Origin: Bdellovibrio sp.
GTDB lineage: Bacteria; Bdellovibrionota; Bdellovibrionia; Bdellovibrionales; Bdellovibrionaceae
Direction: 5' to 3'
NCBI GenBank assembly: GCA_014376435.1
Contig: JACMRL010000003.1
Coordinates: 1 to 64,000, forward strand
Length of the DNA: 64,000 bases
Shown here: one piece after another, positions 7,018 through 15,942 of the stretch
Position numbering within the stretch: the first letter of the stretch is position 1
Layout of the letters: each line of letters starts with the position of its first letter
The notes under the pieces: generated by a model
Told to the model about the DNA's origin: nothing
Seen by the model: only the letters and a program-made list of their open reading frames with translations
Database searches by the model: none
Position numbers and translations under genes: made by a program

Positions 7018-8838
7018 CTAGCTATCAACAAACGTTTTAAGTTTGTTCGATCGGCTTGGATGACGAAGCTTACGAAGCGCCTTCGCTTCAATCTGACGAA
7101 TACGTTCACGTGTTACGTTAAAATCTTGACCCACTTCTTCTAAAGTATGATCTGATTCTTCACCGATACCAAAACGCATGCGCAGAACTTTTTCTTCACG
7201 CGGAGTTAATGTCGATAACACACGACGAGTTTGCTCTGCTAAATTTAAGTTTACAATCGCTTCCGCCGGATTGATCACTTTTTTATCTTCGATAAAATCA
7301 CCTAAGTGAGAATCTTCTTCTTCACCCACCGGAGTTTCTAAACTAATCGGCTCTTTCGCAATTTTTAATACTTTACGAACTTTGTCGACGGGCATATCCA
7401 TTTTATCGGCGATCTCTTCAGGCGTGGCCTCGCGGCCAAGCTCTTGAATCAATAAACGCTGCGTACGAACCAGTTTATTGATCGTTTCGATCATATGCAC
7501 CGGAATACGAATCGTGCGGGCCTGATCGGCGATCGCGCGCGTGATTGCTTGGCGGATCCACCAAGTTGCGTAAGTCGAAAATTTATAACCACGACGGTAT
7601 TCAAATTTATCAACGGCTTTCATCAAACCGATATTACCTTCCTGGATTAGATCCAAGAATTGTAGACCACGGTTGGTATATTTTTTAGCGATAGAAACCA
7701 CTAGACGTAAATTCGCTTCCACTAATTCGGATTTCGCTAAATCTGCTTCGCGCTCACCTTTCCAGATGGCAGTGTATGTTTCTTGAATCCAACGGAAATT
7801 CATCGCCGTATCAATGTGAAGACGCTTTAGACGTACTTCAGATTCTTGGGCTAAAATCGCATAGGTTCTGAAACGACCGAAAGAAAGACCCGTGTCTTTT
7901 GTCATTTTCAGAAGTTCTTTTTCGTTGGTTTCGATCAACTTCATGCGTTCCATCATCGTCATCACATCTTTTGAGAATGTTTTTTCGATACCGTCTTTAA
8001 TACGACGGCGTAATGTACCCATGCGATTCACTAAGTTTTTAAACTTAATAACTACGCGGTTGATCGTTTTACGGTTGAAGTTAATTGATTCAAAATTCGC
8101 CATCAAGGCTTCATTTAAAACTTTCAGTTCTTCCATCACTTTATTTTTATTAGGCATCGTAATATTTTCATCACGTAAAGCCGTAAAGTGTTTTTCAGTA
8201 TCAGCTTGGTATTTGGTAACGATACCGATTAGCTGGTGAATTTTTTCAATATATTCTTTTTCGTCGTACTGCGTATCTTCGTCCTCTAAACCGCGGAAGA
8301 TTGCTTTTACTTTGATACGGCCTTGGTCTAAACGTTTACCTAAATTGATAATTTCGTAAGTACCCAGTGGAGATAACAACATTGAACGAACGATTTCGCG
8401 CTCACCCTTCTCAATACGACGAGCAATTTCAACTTCGCCCTCGCGGGTTAATAATGAAACTGAACCCATTTTACGTAAGTATAAACGTACCGGATCGCTG
8501 CCTTTAGCATCTTCAGCCGCTTTAGGTTTATCTTCGTCTTCGTCGTCATCGTCATCGTCAACTTCAGATAAGAATTCTTCTTTCTCTTCTGCTTTAGCCG
8601 CATCAGAGTGTTCTGTGATAACAACTCCGTTAGCTTCTAAAGATTGCATAAATGCATCTAATACAGAAACGGCGACAACTTCTAACGGAAGGCTTTCATT
8701 GATTTCTTCGATCGTTACGCGACCTTTTTCTTTTGAAAGTTTGATGAGCTTTTGAATTTCTTCCGTAGCTAAAGCTTCTTGCTCAGCTAAAGAAAGAATT
8801 TTTTTATCATCTTTTGAATTTTGATTTTTTTCTGCCAT
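7018..8838 (-). CDS. rpoD: RNA polymerase primary sigma factor RpoD (sigma-70)
   Basis: 606 residues with the full primary sigma layout. Region 1.1 lies in the first 60 residues, followed by a very acidic linker ([15 protein letters not shown], near 90). Region 1.2 is around [21 protein letters not shown] long non-conserved region precedes region 2 ([20 protein letters not shown] and [20 protein letters not shown], the -10 and melting determinants). Regions 3 and 4 end with [20 protein letters not shown], the -35-binding helix. It is the last gene of the macromolecular synthesis operon, 53 bases after dnaG, followed by a strong terminator. It should set housekeeping promoter recognition. Confidence 0.97.
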   Translation of the reverse strand: MAEKNQNSKDDKKILSLAEQEALATEEIQKLIKLSKEKGRVTIEEINESLPLEVVAVSVLDAFMQSLEANGVVITEHSDAAKAEEKEEFLSEVDDDDDDEDEDKPKAAEDAKGSDPVRLYLRKMGSVSLLTREGEVEIARRIEKGEREIVRSMLLSPLGTYEIINLGKRLDQGRIKVKAIFRGLEDEDTQYDEKEYIEKIHQLIGIVTKYQADTEKHFTALRDENITMPNKNKVMEELKVLNEALMANFESINFNRKTINRVVIKFKNLVNRMGTLRRRIKDGIEKTFSKDVMTMMERMKLIETNEKELLKMTKDTGLSFGRFRTYAILAQESEVRLKRLHIDTAMNFRWIQETYTAIWKGEREADLAKSELVEANLRLVVSIAKKYTNRGLQFLDLIQEGNIGLMKAVDKFEYRRGYKFSTYATWWIRQAITRAIADQARTIRIPVHMIETINKLVRTQRLLIQELGREATPEEIADKMDMPVDKVRKVLKIAKEPISLETPVGEEEDSHLGDFIEDKKVINPAEAIVNLNLAEQTRRVLSTLTPREEKVLRMRFGIGEESDHTLEEVGQDFNVTRERIRQIEAKALRKLRHPSRSNKLKTFVDS

Positions 8839-8891
8839 TTGACCCCAGTAAGTAAGCGCTTAATAAAACTATAAAAAAATAAACTAAAAAT

Positions 8892-10751
8892 TTACTTATC
8901 GTTTTTGTTTAACGACAATCGGTTCTTTTGCAGATCCGAAATTTCCGTCAACATGCCGTCATCAACATTTTGTTTCAGGCCTAAAGCAATTTTTTTAACT
9001 TGCTCTTTCAAAAACGTTTGTTGAATACGACGACAACAATCTTGAATCATTTTATTTTCTTTTTCTTCATCGAATTCGGTCGAACCCAGTGACGAATTTG
9101 AAAACATTAATTCAGGCTTGTCGACATAGTCGATCAGCAGACTGGTTAACCTATCAAACTTTTCAAGGTCTTGTCTATAAACTTGCTCTGCTTTTTCTAA
9201 CAGTGCTTTTACACCTAAATGCGTGATTTGGCTCAAGATTTGCTGACCCGGCTGGTTCAATACAACTTCGAAATTGGCACGACTCTTGAGTGAAAGTTGC
9301 ATTAATAAAATTTCAGCCTGAGATGAACCTGATAACAAAAATACGGGCTTACGGGGCTGTTCTGCTTCTGTTTTTGCTTGCAAAGGTACGTTTGCCGCAT
9401 TCAAGTTTACCTCGTTAGTGCGGTTGAAATCACGGCCCGGAGTTGCCTTCGGCTGTCCCGAGATCGCTGAACGCACCCAATCAATTCCCACGTTCATGCG
9501 CTGAGAAAGCTCGGTAGCATATAGACTTTTCAACCGATTGTCTGGAATCGCATCAAAAATAGGCCGAGCTAAATCCATCAACTTCACCTTTTGCGAGGCC
9601 TCGCCTTTGTAATCACCCATCCACATATGCAGTACCACGTTGAAAAGTTCTGGTGCCGACGCAATCTTTTTTTGCAAAGCTTCTACACCAAATTTCATCA
9701 CAAATTCATCAGGGTCTTTCGCATCAGCTAATACTAAACCACGCGGGTAAAGCCCCGCCGCTAATAATAAAGGAAGACTGCGTTCAGCCGCACGTTGGCC
9801 GGCTTCGTCACTATCGAAAAGAACAATTACGTTGGGGGTTAAACGTTTGATGATTTTCGCGTGTTCAGCGGTTAATGCTGTACCCATACTGGCCGCCACA
9901 TTTTTAATACCTGCTTGAAAAATCGAAACTAAATCCATGTAACCTTCTACGATCACCACGGCATCTTCAGCACGAACATATTTTGCCGTATGTGCTAACC
10001 CGTACAACACTTTGTTTTTATGAAATACTAAAGTCTCAGGGCTGTTTAAATATTTCGGCTCACCCTGTTCGATAATTCGTCCACCGAAAGCCAAAACCTC
10101 TCCCATTTGAGACAAAATTGGAAATATCAAGCGATCACGAAAAATATCAAAGTGGCCATTGCCACCGGTACGCGCTTTAACTAATTTAGCTTCTTCGGCC
10201 AAACTTGAAGAAATATTTTTATCATGCAAGTGCTGCGAAAGACCTTCCCACTCGGTCGGAGCGTAGCCAATCTGAAATTCTTGAATCGTCTCGACACTTA
10301 ATTTTCTTTTTTGTACATACTGCTTTATCGGCGAATCATTGGGTGCACGCTTTAAGGTCTCAAAGAAAAAATCTGACGCTATTTTATTTGCGCGCATCAT
10401 CGCTTTCTTCTTATCTTGTTGAACTTGATATTGATCATTTTGATCTTTTTGAATTTCTGGCAGTGGAGTTCCTGAACGATCCGCTAAATATTCAACCGCT
10501 TCTGGAAAATTCATTCCGTTGTAATCTTTTAAAAAAGTGAAAAGGTTTCCACTTTTTTTGCAACCGAAGCAGTGATAAACTTGTTTTGATTCTGAAACCG
10601 AGAAGCTGGCCGTTTTTTCGGCGTGATCTGGAAAAGGGCAACGACCCATATAACCGTTTCCGCTTTGTTTCAATTGCGTGTATTGGCCAATAATATCCGC
10701 GATATTATTGGCTTCTTGCACACGATCTACAAATTCGGGTGGGTATCGCAA
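8892..10751 (-). CDS. dnaG: DNA primase DnaG
   Basis: 619 residues. The N-terminal zinc finger has C38, H43, C61 and C64 (CPFPDHAEK ... YHCFGC). The C-x4-H spacing is two residues longer than the common CPFH pattern. The Toprim core carries VVIVEGYMDL (acidic Glu) and VIVLFDSDEAGQRA (DxD), and the RNA-polymerase-like module before it includes FGGRIIEQGEPKYLNSPET. The C-terminal helicase-interaction domain is present but diverged. It makes RNA primers at replication forks. Start at 10751 follows GGAG (cctggagacc). Confidence 0.97.
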   Translation of the reverse strand: MRYPPEFVDRVQEANNIADIIGQYTQLKQSGNGYMGRCPFPDHAEKTASFSVSESKQVYHCFGCKKSGNLFTFLKDYNGMNFPEAVEYLADRSGTPLPEIQKDQNDQYQVQQDKKKAMMRANKIASDFFFETLKRAPNDSPIKQYVQKRKLSVETIQEFQIGYAPTEWEGLSQHLHDKNISSSLAEEAKLVKARTGGNGHFDIFRDRLIFPILSQMGEVLAFGGRIIEQGEPKYLNSPETLVFHKNKVLYGLAHTAKYVRAEDAVVIVEGYMDLVSIFQAGIKNVAASMGTALTAEHAKIIKRLTPNVIVLFDSDEAGQRAAERSLPLLLAAGLYPRGLVLADAKDPDEFVMKFGVEALQKKIASAPELFNVVLHMWMGDYKGEASQKVKLMDLARPIFDAIPDNRLKSLYATELSQRMNVGIDWVRSAISGQPKATPGRDFNRTNEVNLNAANVPLQAKTEAEQPRKPVFLLSGSSQAEILLMQLSLKSRANFEVVLNQPGQQILSQITHLGVKALLEKAEQVYRQDLEKFDRLTSLLIDYVDKPELMFSNSSLGSTEFDEEKENKMIQDCCRRIQQTFLKEQVKKIALGLKQNVDDGMLTEISDLQKNRLSLNKNDK

Positions 10752-10824
10752 ATGAGGTCTCCAGTGATTTGAATGTGAAGCTAAAGATTAATTACGCAAG
10801 CTTCTTTTATTAGCGGACTTCGCG

Positions 10825-11271
10825 CTAAGCAAGCTTCGCTTTGATGATTTCACTCATCATTTTTCCATCGGCTAAGCCACCCGAACGCGCTTGGCATTCT
10901 TTCATGACGCTACCCATATCTTTAACGGTTTTAGCTCCTGTCGTGGCGATCACGTCAGCGACAAGTTTCTCAACTTGTTCTTTCGACATTTGCGACGGCA
11001 TATAAGCTTCCATTACTTTTAATTCAGCGGTTTCTTGATCGACTAAGTCCTGGCGGTTCGCCGTGGTGAATTGGTCGATTGATTCTTTACGCTGTTTAAC
11101 TATTTTTTTAATTACACCCATGATGTCTTCAGTGACAAGCGGGGTTGGTCTAAGTTCAATTTCTTTATTTTTAATTGCTGAGTTTAAAAAACGAAGTGTG
11201 TTTAATTTAACTGAGTTTTTTGCGATCATCGCGGCTTTTATATCAGCCAAAATTTGTTCACGAATTTCCAT
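10825..11271 (-). CDS. yqeY: YqeY/GatB-like domain protein
   Basis: 148 residues, the standard length for free-standing YqeY proteins, which share the GatB C-terminal tRNA-binding-like domain. Recognisable stretches are IREQILADIKAAMIAKNSVK, TLRFLNSAIKNKEIELR and AYMPSQMSKEQVEKLV, with the terminal MGSVMKECQARSGGLADG. It sits between rpsU and dnaG, the usual place in Bdellovibrio-like and many other genomes. It may assist aminoacyl-tRNA or amidotransferase functions, but the family's role is not settled. GGGAGG precedes the start. Confidence 0.9.
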   Translation of the reverse strand: MEIREQILADIKAAMIAKNSVKLNTLRFLNSAIKNKEIELRPTPLVTEDIMGVIKKIVKQRKESIDQFTTANRQDLVDQETAELKVMEAYMPSQMSKEQVEKLVADVIATTGAKTVKDMGSVMKECQARSGGLADGKMMSEIIKAKLA

Positions 11272-11388
11272 GGGAGGTCTCCATCCGGATAAAACTTTTG
11301 AGAATTAACTTTTACTGTGAGTCTACGAGTAAACTCGATGAAAAATCAGCCACCAACCATACAGTTGATGGCCAAATTTTAACGAAGG

Positions 11389-11589
11389 CTATTCGCCCCA
11401 GCTACGGCGAGTTTTTTTGTTCGCACGTTTACGTGCTGCAATCGACTTTTTCTTATCTGAAACGCTCGGTTTCTCAAAATGCTCGCGCTTTTTGATTTCA
11501 GAAAGAATTCCTGCTTTTTCACAAGATTTTTTAAATTTACGGAATGCTCCTTCGAAGCTTTCGCCGTCTTTAATTTTAACTAATGCCAC
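11389..11589 (-). CDS. rpsU: 30S ribosomal protein S21
   Basis: 66 residues, starting at GTG 11589 and giving [20 protein letters not shown], the conserved S21 opening. The middle has [15 protein letters not shown], and the end is very basic ([12 protein letters not shown]). The upstream GTG at 11598 would add MTT; the GGCGGGTG ribosome site fits the inner GTG better. It is first in the operon with yqeY, dnaG and rpoD and links translation-initiation capacity with replication and transcription. An inverted repeat in its leader may be regulatory. Confidence 0.93.
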   Translation of the reverse strand: MALVKIKDGESFEGAFRKFKKSCEKAGILSEIKKREHFEKPSVSDKKKSIAARKRANKKTRRSWGE

Positions 11590-11627
11590 TGTCGTCACCC
11601 GCCTTCCAATGTGGTTTAAAGGGTTAG

Positions 11628-11646
11628 GATCAATTCGCTTGATCCG
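11628..11646. promoter_or_regulatory. Inverted repeat GGATCAA-N5-TTGATCC in rpsU leader
   Basis: Seven-base perfect arms (11628-11634 and 11640-11646) lie between the rpsU start and a TATA-rich stretch (11668-11675). They could form a leader hairpin in the rpsU transcript or an operator shared with divergent tadA. Confidence 0.45.
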
Positions 11647-11690
11647 TGAATGAAAATCAAATAAGCAGTATATAGCAAAGGGCCCTAAGA

Positions 11691-12185
11691 ATGACACTGA
11701 AGAATCAGGCTAATGACGGCCAGCAGCAAATTGATTTGAAGTTCATGAAAAAAGCCATAGCTCTAGCCCGCAAAAGCGAATTGGCGGGAGAAATTCCGAT
11801 TGCAGCGCTGGTTGTAGATAAAAATGGCAGAATTATTTCCCAAAGCACCAACCTGCGAGAGACAAAAACCACGGTCCTTGGTCATGCCGAGCTTGTTGCC
11901 CTTCACCGCGCCTGTAAAAAACTAGGCAGTTGGCGTCTGAATGGCTGCACCTTGTACGTAACTTTAGAACCCTGCTTTATGTGTGCCGGAGCCTTAGTTC
12001 AAGCCCGAATCGACCGCGTGGTCTTCGCAACTCATGATCCAAAAGCCGGAGCCTTGGGCAGCGTAGCTGATTTATCGAATCACGAAAAATTGAATCACCG
12101 CTTTGTGACTCAACAAGGACCGCTTCAAGAGGAAAGCAGTCAAATGCTAAAAAATTTCTTTAAAAAAAAAAGAACTCAGAACTAG
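11691..12185 (+). CDS. tadA: tRNA adenosine(34) deaminase TadA
   Basis: 164 residues of the cytidine-deaminase fold. The zinc site is complete: GHAELVAL (His plus proton-shuttling Glu) and [16 protein letters not shown] (PCxxC). [19 protein letters not shown]-like residues and [10 protein letters not shown] are typical of TadA rather than free-base deaminases. It converts A34 to inosine in tRNA-Arg(ACG). It is divergent from rpsU and has no close partner downstream. The ATG at 11691 has AAGGGCCCTAAG upstream, a moderate site; the N-terminal 15 residues are not conserved, so a later start is possible. Confidence 0.93.
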   Translation: MTLKNQANDGQQQIDLKFMKKAIALARKSELAGEIPIAALVVDKNGRIISQSTNLRETKTTVLGHAELVALHRACKKLGSWRLNGCTLYVTLEPCFMCAGALVQARIDRVVFATHDPKAGALGSVADLSNHEKLNHRFVTQQGPLQEESSQMLKNFFKKKRTQN

Positions 12186-12205
12186 CTCTTTTCTTAAACT
12201 AAAAG

Positions 12206-12877
12206 TTAAATTTTCATATCCAGCCGGTAACCATAACTTGGCACGGCCGTAATATTGCCGACGAAGCCTTCAATTTTTTTCTTCAAATAATTAATTTGTG
12301 AATCGACGTTGCGTGGGGTTACGTCTGAGTGACCCCAGATTTCGCTCATAAAAGTTTGACGCGAGACTAATCGAGCTTTGTTTTCGACTAATAGTTTTAA
12401 AATTTCGAATTGCTTTGGCGTTAATGTAACTTCATTTTCGTTCACATAACACTGGCGTGAACTTAAATTCATTTTTAAATTACCAACTTCAATCACGCCC
12501 ACCGTCGCCACTGAATAATCTTTTAGACGTTTGCTAACACGTAACAGAAGTTCTTTTGGATGGAAAGGTTTTGAAATAAAATCGTCGCCGCCTGACTCTA
12601 GAGTTTCAATTCGCTCGTCCGGAGTTACTGCACCAGAAATAAATACGATTGGAATTTGTTTTAATGCCGGAATATCTTTGATAATTTTGCAAAGCTCAAC
12701 GCCCGTAACGTAAGGCATCTTGTAGTCCATAATAATTAAATCTGGCTGCATGTTCTGAATAAACTCTAAAGCTTTTTCAGCTTGGCAAGTATACTGGCAG
12801 GTGTAGCTCGGGCTTAGAATTTCAGTCAATAGCTGGCAGCTTTCTTCAAAGTCATCGACGATCGCAATTTTTTTCAT
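12206..12877 (-). CDS. OmpR-family two-component response regulator
   Basis: 223 residues. The receiver domain (1-120) has the acidic pair (VDDFEES), the phosphoacceptor Asp in PDLIIMDYKMPYVTGVELC and the conserved Lys in DDFISKPFHPKELLLR. The C-terminal winged helix runs from KMNLSSRQCYVNENEVTLTP to VPSYGYRLDM. No histidine kinase adjoins it, so it is an orphan here. It lies two bases after the SUI1-like gene and is probably cotranscribed. Target genes are unknown. Confidence 0.9.
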   Translation of the reverse strand: MKKIAIVDDFEESCQLLTEILSPSYTCQYTCQAEKALEFIQNMQPDLIIMDYKMPYVTGVELCKIIKDIPALKQIPIVFISGAVTPDERIETLESGGDDFISKPFHPKELLLRVSKRLKDYSVATVGVIEVGNLKMNLSSRQCYVNENEVTLTPKQFEILKLLVENKARLVSRQTFMSEIWGHSDVTPRNVDSQINYLKKKIEGFVGNITAVPSYGYRLDMKI

Positions 12878-12879
12878 AA

Positions 12880-13245
12880 CTACATTCCTTTATACTTTAT
12901 TTTTTTTGCCTCAAAAATTTTTTTAATGGCCTCGCGTTTATCGCCCTGAATTTCAATGACCCCGCTACCGTCTTTTAAAAAAGAAGAGCCGCCAACGCCG
13001 CATTTTTTTTTGAGTTCCGATGTTAATTCTTTAAGGAAAGTTTCGTGAGCCGGAAGCTTGTCGATCACCGTCACAGTTTTACCACCGCGACCGTTCGATT
13101 CCATTCTAAAAACTACCGTAAAATTATTTTTTAAAACGAGATCATTCACGCGAACCAATTCTTGGTTTTTTTCTGCTTTACCAGAAATGATAGCTTGATC
13201 TTTTGGATCAGTTGAATAGACAAGAACTCGATCTTTTGTGGACAA
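12880..13245 (-). CDS. SUI1/eIF1-family translation factor (YciH-like)
   Basis: 121 residues. The C-terminal 85 form a SUI1 domain with RMESNGRGGKTVTVIDKLP, LKKKCGVGGSSFLKDGSGVI and the final EIQGDKREAIKKIFEAK. Bacterial YciH proteins act on translation-initiation fidelity, and eIF1 does so in eukaryotes; a role at the 30S subunit is inferred. The ATG is not preceded by a canonical site, but the N-terminus is plausible. It is followed by the orphan response regulator. Confidence 0.9.
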   Translation of the reverse strand: MSTKDRVLVYSTDPKDQAIISGKAEKNQELVRVNDLVLKNNFTVVFRMESNGRGGKTVTVIDKLPAHETFLKELTSELKKKCGVGGSSFLKDGSGVIEIQGDKREAIKKIFEAKKIKYKGM

Positions 13246-13292
13246 ACAAGGCTCCCCGTTAAGTGCTATACTTTACCAATTATGTGCAGAGG

Positions 13293-14822
13293 TCAAATTT
13301 TCGGAAATTCTGTTTGGGTGCCTTGTTCCGGTAACTTCTCACTGTTTAAACTATGTTTTGTATATTCACTTCCGTCAAATCTGAAAAGCTGCAGCCCGTT
13401 ATCCATGACCGTAACCATATTAACGGGTCTTTGCCACAGCTTGAAAAGATTGCGCATGGTCGCGTCCATGTAGTTTGGCTGCAAATCTAGACCCTCATGA
13501 ACGTGATTTAGCAGTAGTTCACCCCGATTTTCGAAGTTTGCATTCTCGATTTTAATGATAGGCTGCCCAAAATTAGTCATTTGAAACAACAGCTGGGCCT
13601 TGATGGCTTTGAAGTCTCGGGTGTTTACTTCGAAGCGATTTGTTTCTTTATTAAGCTTATAGATAAACATTTTATTACGAACACAAAAATCTTCGGTTAA
13701 GAATTCGTCAATAAAAGTGACGTCATTATAGATTTTACGGATTTCGAAAATTTTATCGCGCCCTTGTTTGGTATTTTTATTCCAATTTTTTCTTTCACGT
13801 ACATCATCGCACTGATCCCAGTCGCGACCGTGACGCCCTTTGTCCCAGCGCTCTTCAATGTCGCGAAACATTTCAATTCCTACTTTATACGGATTGTACC
13901 CACCCATTTGCATAAAGGTTGTTCCCGAATGGTGGTCGGCAAAATCAATAATCTCTGAGTCATTTAAAATATAGCGAGTCATCATGTGCGAATGCCAGTA
14001 GGAAGCCCACCCTTCATTTAAAGTTTTAGTCATTCCTTGCGGAGCAAAGTAATAAGATTCATCACGAATAATCGTTAAGATATCTTGTTGCCAGTCTTCC
14101 AAAGGCGCGTAGTTAATCATGAAAGATAAAACATCACGCACCGGAGCTGAAGGAAAAGTTGCTTTTTGCTGATGTAATTCAGCCTGCTTTAATTCTTGTT
14201 CAGCAATGTAAGCGGGTGGATTGATATAATTTCGCATATACGATTTTTCTACTTTAAATAAGTAGTGATCGTTTTTTACCTTTGGAGCTGGATCAGAAAA
14301 TTTTTGTGGGCCATTTAAAATACTGTGGCGATCAATTAAATTTTCTAAACTTAAACAGGTGTCGATAAATTTTTCGACTACTTCGTAACCATGGTGATCG
14401 ATGTAACGGCGAATGCGAATGGCGTGATTTGCCATCTCATCCATCATTTTACGATTTGTTTTTGAAAACCATACATTATTCTTAAAAAAATCACAGTGAC
14501 CGTATACGTGCGCCATGACTAGCTTCTGGTCCATCATGGAATTGCCTTCCATTAGGTAAGCATAACAAGGGTCAGTATTAATCACCATTTCGTAAATTTT
14601 TGATAAACCATATTCATAAGATTTAGAAAGCTGTTCGTACTCCATACCAAATTTCCAATGTGGGTAACGAACGGGAAAACCTCCGTAAGAAGCAATTTGA
14701 CTGATTTGATCGTAATTAATTAATTCAAAAACGGTTTCAAAGCCATCTAGCCCGCAATTTTTTGCAATCTGACAGATTTTTTTTCGTTCTGCTTCGAGTT
14801 CTAATGTTAAATTAGCCATCAA
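13293..14822 (-). CDS. SpoVR family protein
   Basis: 509 residues, full length for SpoVR/YcgB proteins. Recognisable stretches are YPHWKFGMEYEQLSKSYEYG, INTDPCYAYLMEGNSMMDQK, AHVYGHCDFFKNN and NEGWASYWHSHMMTRY, which carry the conserved His/Glu residues that suggest a metal site. It is third in the operon with prkA and yeaH. In enterobacteria the YeaG-YeaH-YcgB set is induced by nitrogen starvation and stationary phase, so a starvation role is inferred. The biochemical activity is not established. Confidence 0.95.
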   Translation of the reverse strand: MMANLTLELEAERKKICQIAKNCGLDGFETVFELINYDQISQIASYGGFPVRYPHWKFGMEYEQLSKSYEYGLSKIYEMVINTDPCYAYLMEGNSMMDQKLVMAHVYGHCDFFKNNVWFSKTNRKMMDEMANHAIRIRRYIDHHGYEVVEKFIDTCLSLENLIDRHSILNGPQKFSDPAPKVKNDHYLFKVEKSYMRNYINPPAYIAEQELKQAELHQQKATFPSAPVRDVLSFMINYAPLEDWQQDILTIIRDESYYFAPQGMTKTLNEGWASYWHSHMMTRYILNDSEIIDFADHHSGTTFMQMGGYNPYKVGIEMFRDIEERWDKGRHGRDWDQCDDVRERKNWNKNTKQGRDKIFEIRKIYNDVTFIDEFLTEDFCVRNKMFIYKLNKETNRFEVNTRDFKAIKAQLLFQMTNFGQPIIKIENANFENRGELLLNHVHEGLDLQPNYMDATMRNLFKLWQRPVNMVTVMDNGLQLFRFDGSEYTKHSLNSEKLPEQGTQTEFPKI

Positions 14823-14844
14823 ACTCTCCGTTTCTTGCTACTGA

Positions 14845-15942
14845 TTACTTACCTTTACCTAAGAAATCTTTGATTGAGTCTAAAATTTTATCGCGGCCTT
14901 CAATCTGGCTTAGCGTTAGACGATCATCTGCGTTGAATTCTTTTTGTAAATCTTTTAAAAATTGCCCGCTGCCGTATTTACTTTCGACTTGGCCATATGA
15001 AAACACATTCACTTTGGGTAGAAAAAATTCTTTTAATAAATTCAAACAAGTGCGGGTGTCTTCACCACTCCAGTTATCACCATCGCTAAAGTGAAACGGA
15101 TAAATATTCCACTCGCTAGTTGGATAGTCGGCTTGGATGATTTGCTGACAAAGTTTATAAGCTGAACTGATTAATGTTCCGCCCGATTCACTGGTTTTAA
15201 AAAAAGTCGCTTCATCGACTTCTTTGGCCGCAGCATCGTGAATAATGAAACGGGTTTCTAAGCCTTTATAATGTTTTTTCAACCACGTATTGATCCAAAA
15301 AGACTCTAAGCGAACGATTTCTTTTTGCTCGTCACCCATTGAGCCCGAAACGTCCATCATGTAAATGACGACGGCTTTTGTTTGCGGCTGCTGAGTTTTC
15401 TTCACCGAGCGATATTGAAAATCCCGCCGAATGGGCACTATTACGGGCTCACTTGGGTTGTAAGTGCCCGAAGAAATATATCTGGTTAATGCTTTTTTAT
15501 AAGTTTGTTTAAATTTTCGTAATCCCTCAGGGCCAACGGGCGCCATTCCTGAATAACGGTTTTTTTCTGCCATGATGTTTTTTGAACCCTTTGGCTCTAT
15601 GCGAGGTAATTCTAGCTTCTCACCCAAAATCTCTGCCAGCTCATCCATCGAGATTTCAACTTCGATCATGTGCTCACCCGCATTTTCACCGGCCTTGCCC
15701 TGACCCTCGCCGGGTTGGCCTTGGCCTTCATCGGCTTCGCCGTCACCTTGACCCACACCCTGCTCATCTTGTTTGGGTCCATACCGGAACGATGGAATAT
15801 CGATACGTGGCATCGGAATTTTTACAAATTCGTCTTCTCGTTTACCAATCAGTTCTCCGTTCGTGACGTATTTTTTAAAGTCATCACGAACTTTACCCTT
15901 GATGATACTTTTAAAGCGGTTTTGATCTTCGCGTATCGCCAT
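14845..15942 (-). CDS. YeaH/YhbH family protein (DUF444, VWA-like)
   Basis: 365 residues. The N-terminal region has a Gly/Gln/Glu-rich low-complexity stretch (GEGQGKAGENAGEH near 85), and the C-terminal half is a von Willebrand A-like fold with MMDVSGSMGDEQKEIVRLES (DxSxS metal site) and SSAYKLCQQII. Its ATG overlaps the prkA stop by one base (TAATG), so translation is coupled. It probably works with the PrkA kinase and SpoVR in starvation physiology. Confidence 0.95.
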   Translation of the reverse strand: MAIREDQNRFKSIIKGKVRDDFKKYVTNGELIGKREDEFVKIPMPRIDIPSFRYGPKQDEQGVGQGDGEADEGQGQPGEGQGKAGENAGEHMIEVEISMDELAEILGEKLELPRIEPKGSKNIMAEKNRYSGMAPVGPEGLRKFKQTYKKALTRYISSGTYNPSEPVIVPIRRDFQYRSVKKTQQPQTKAVVIYMMDVSGSMGDEQKEIVRLESFWINTWLKKHYKGLETRFIIHDAAAKEVDEATFFKTSESGGTLISSAYKLCQQIIQADYPTSEWNIYPFHFSDGDNWSGEDTRTCLNLLKEFFLPKVNVFSYGQVESKYGSGQFLKDLQKEFNADDRLTLSQIEGRDKILDSIKDFLGKGK

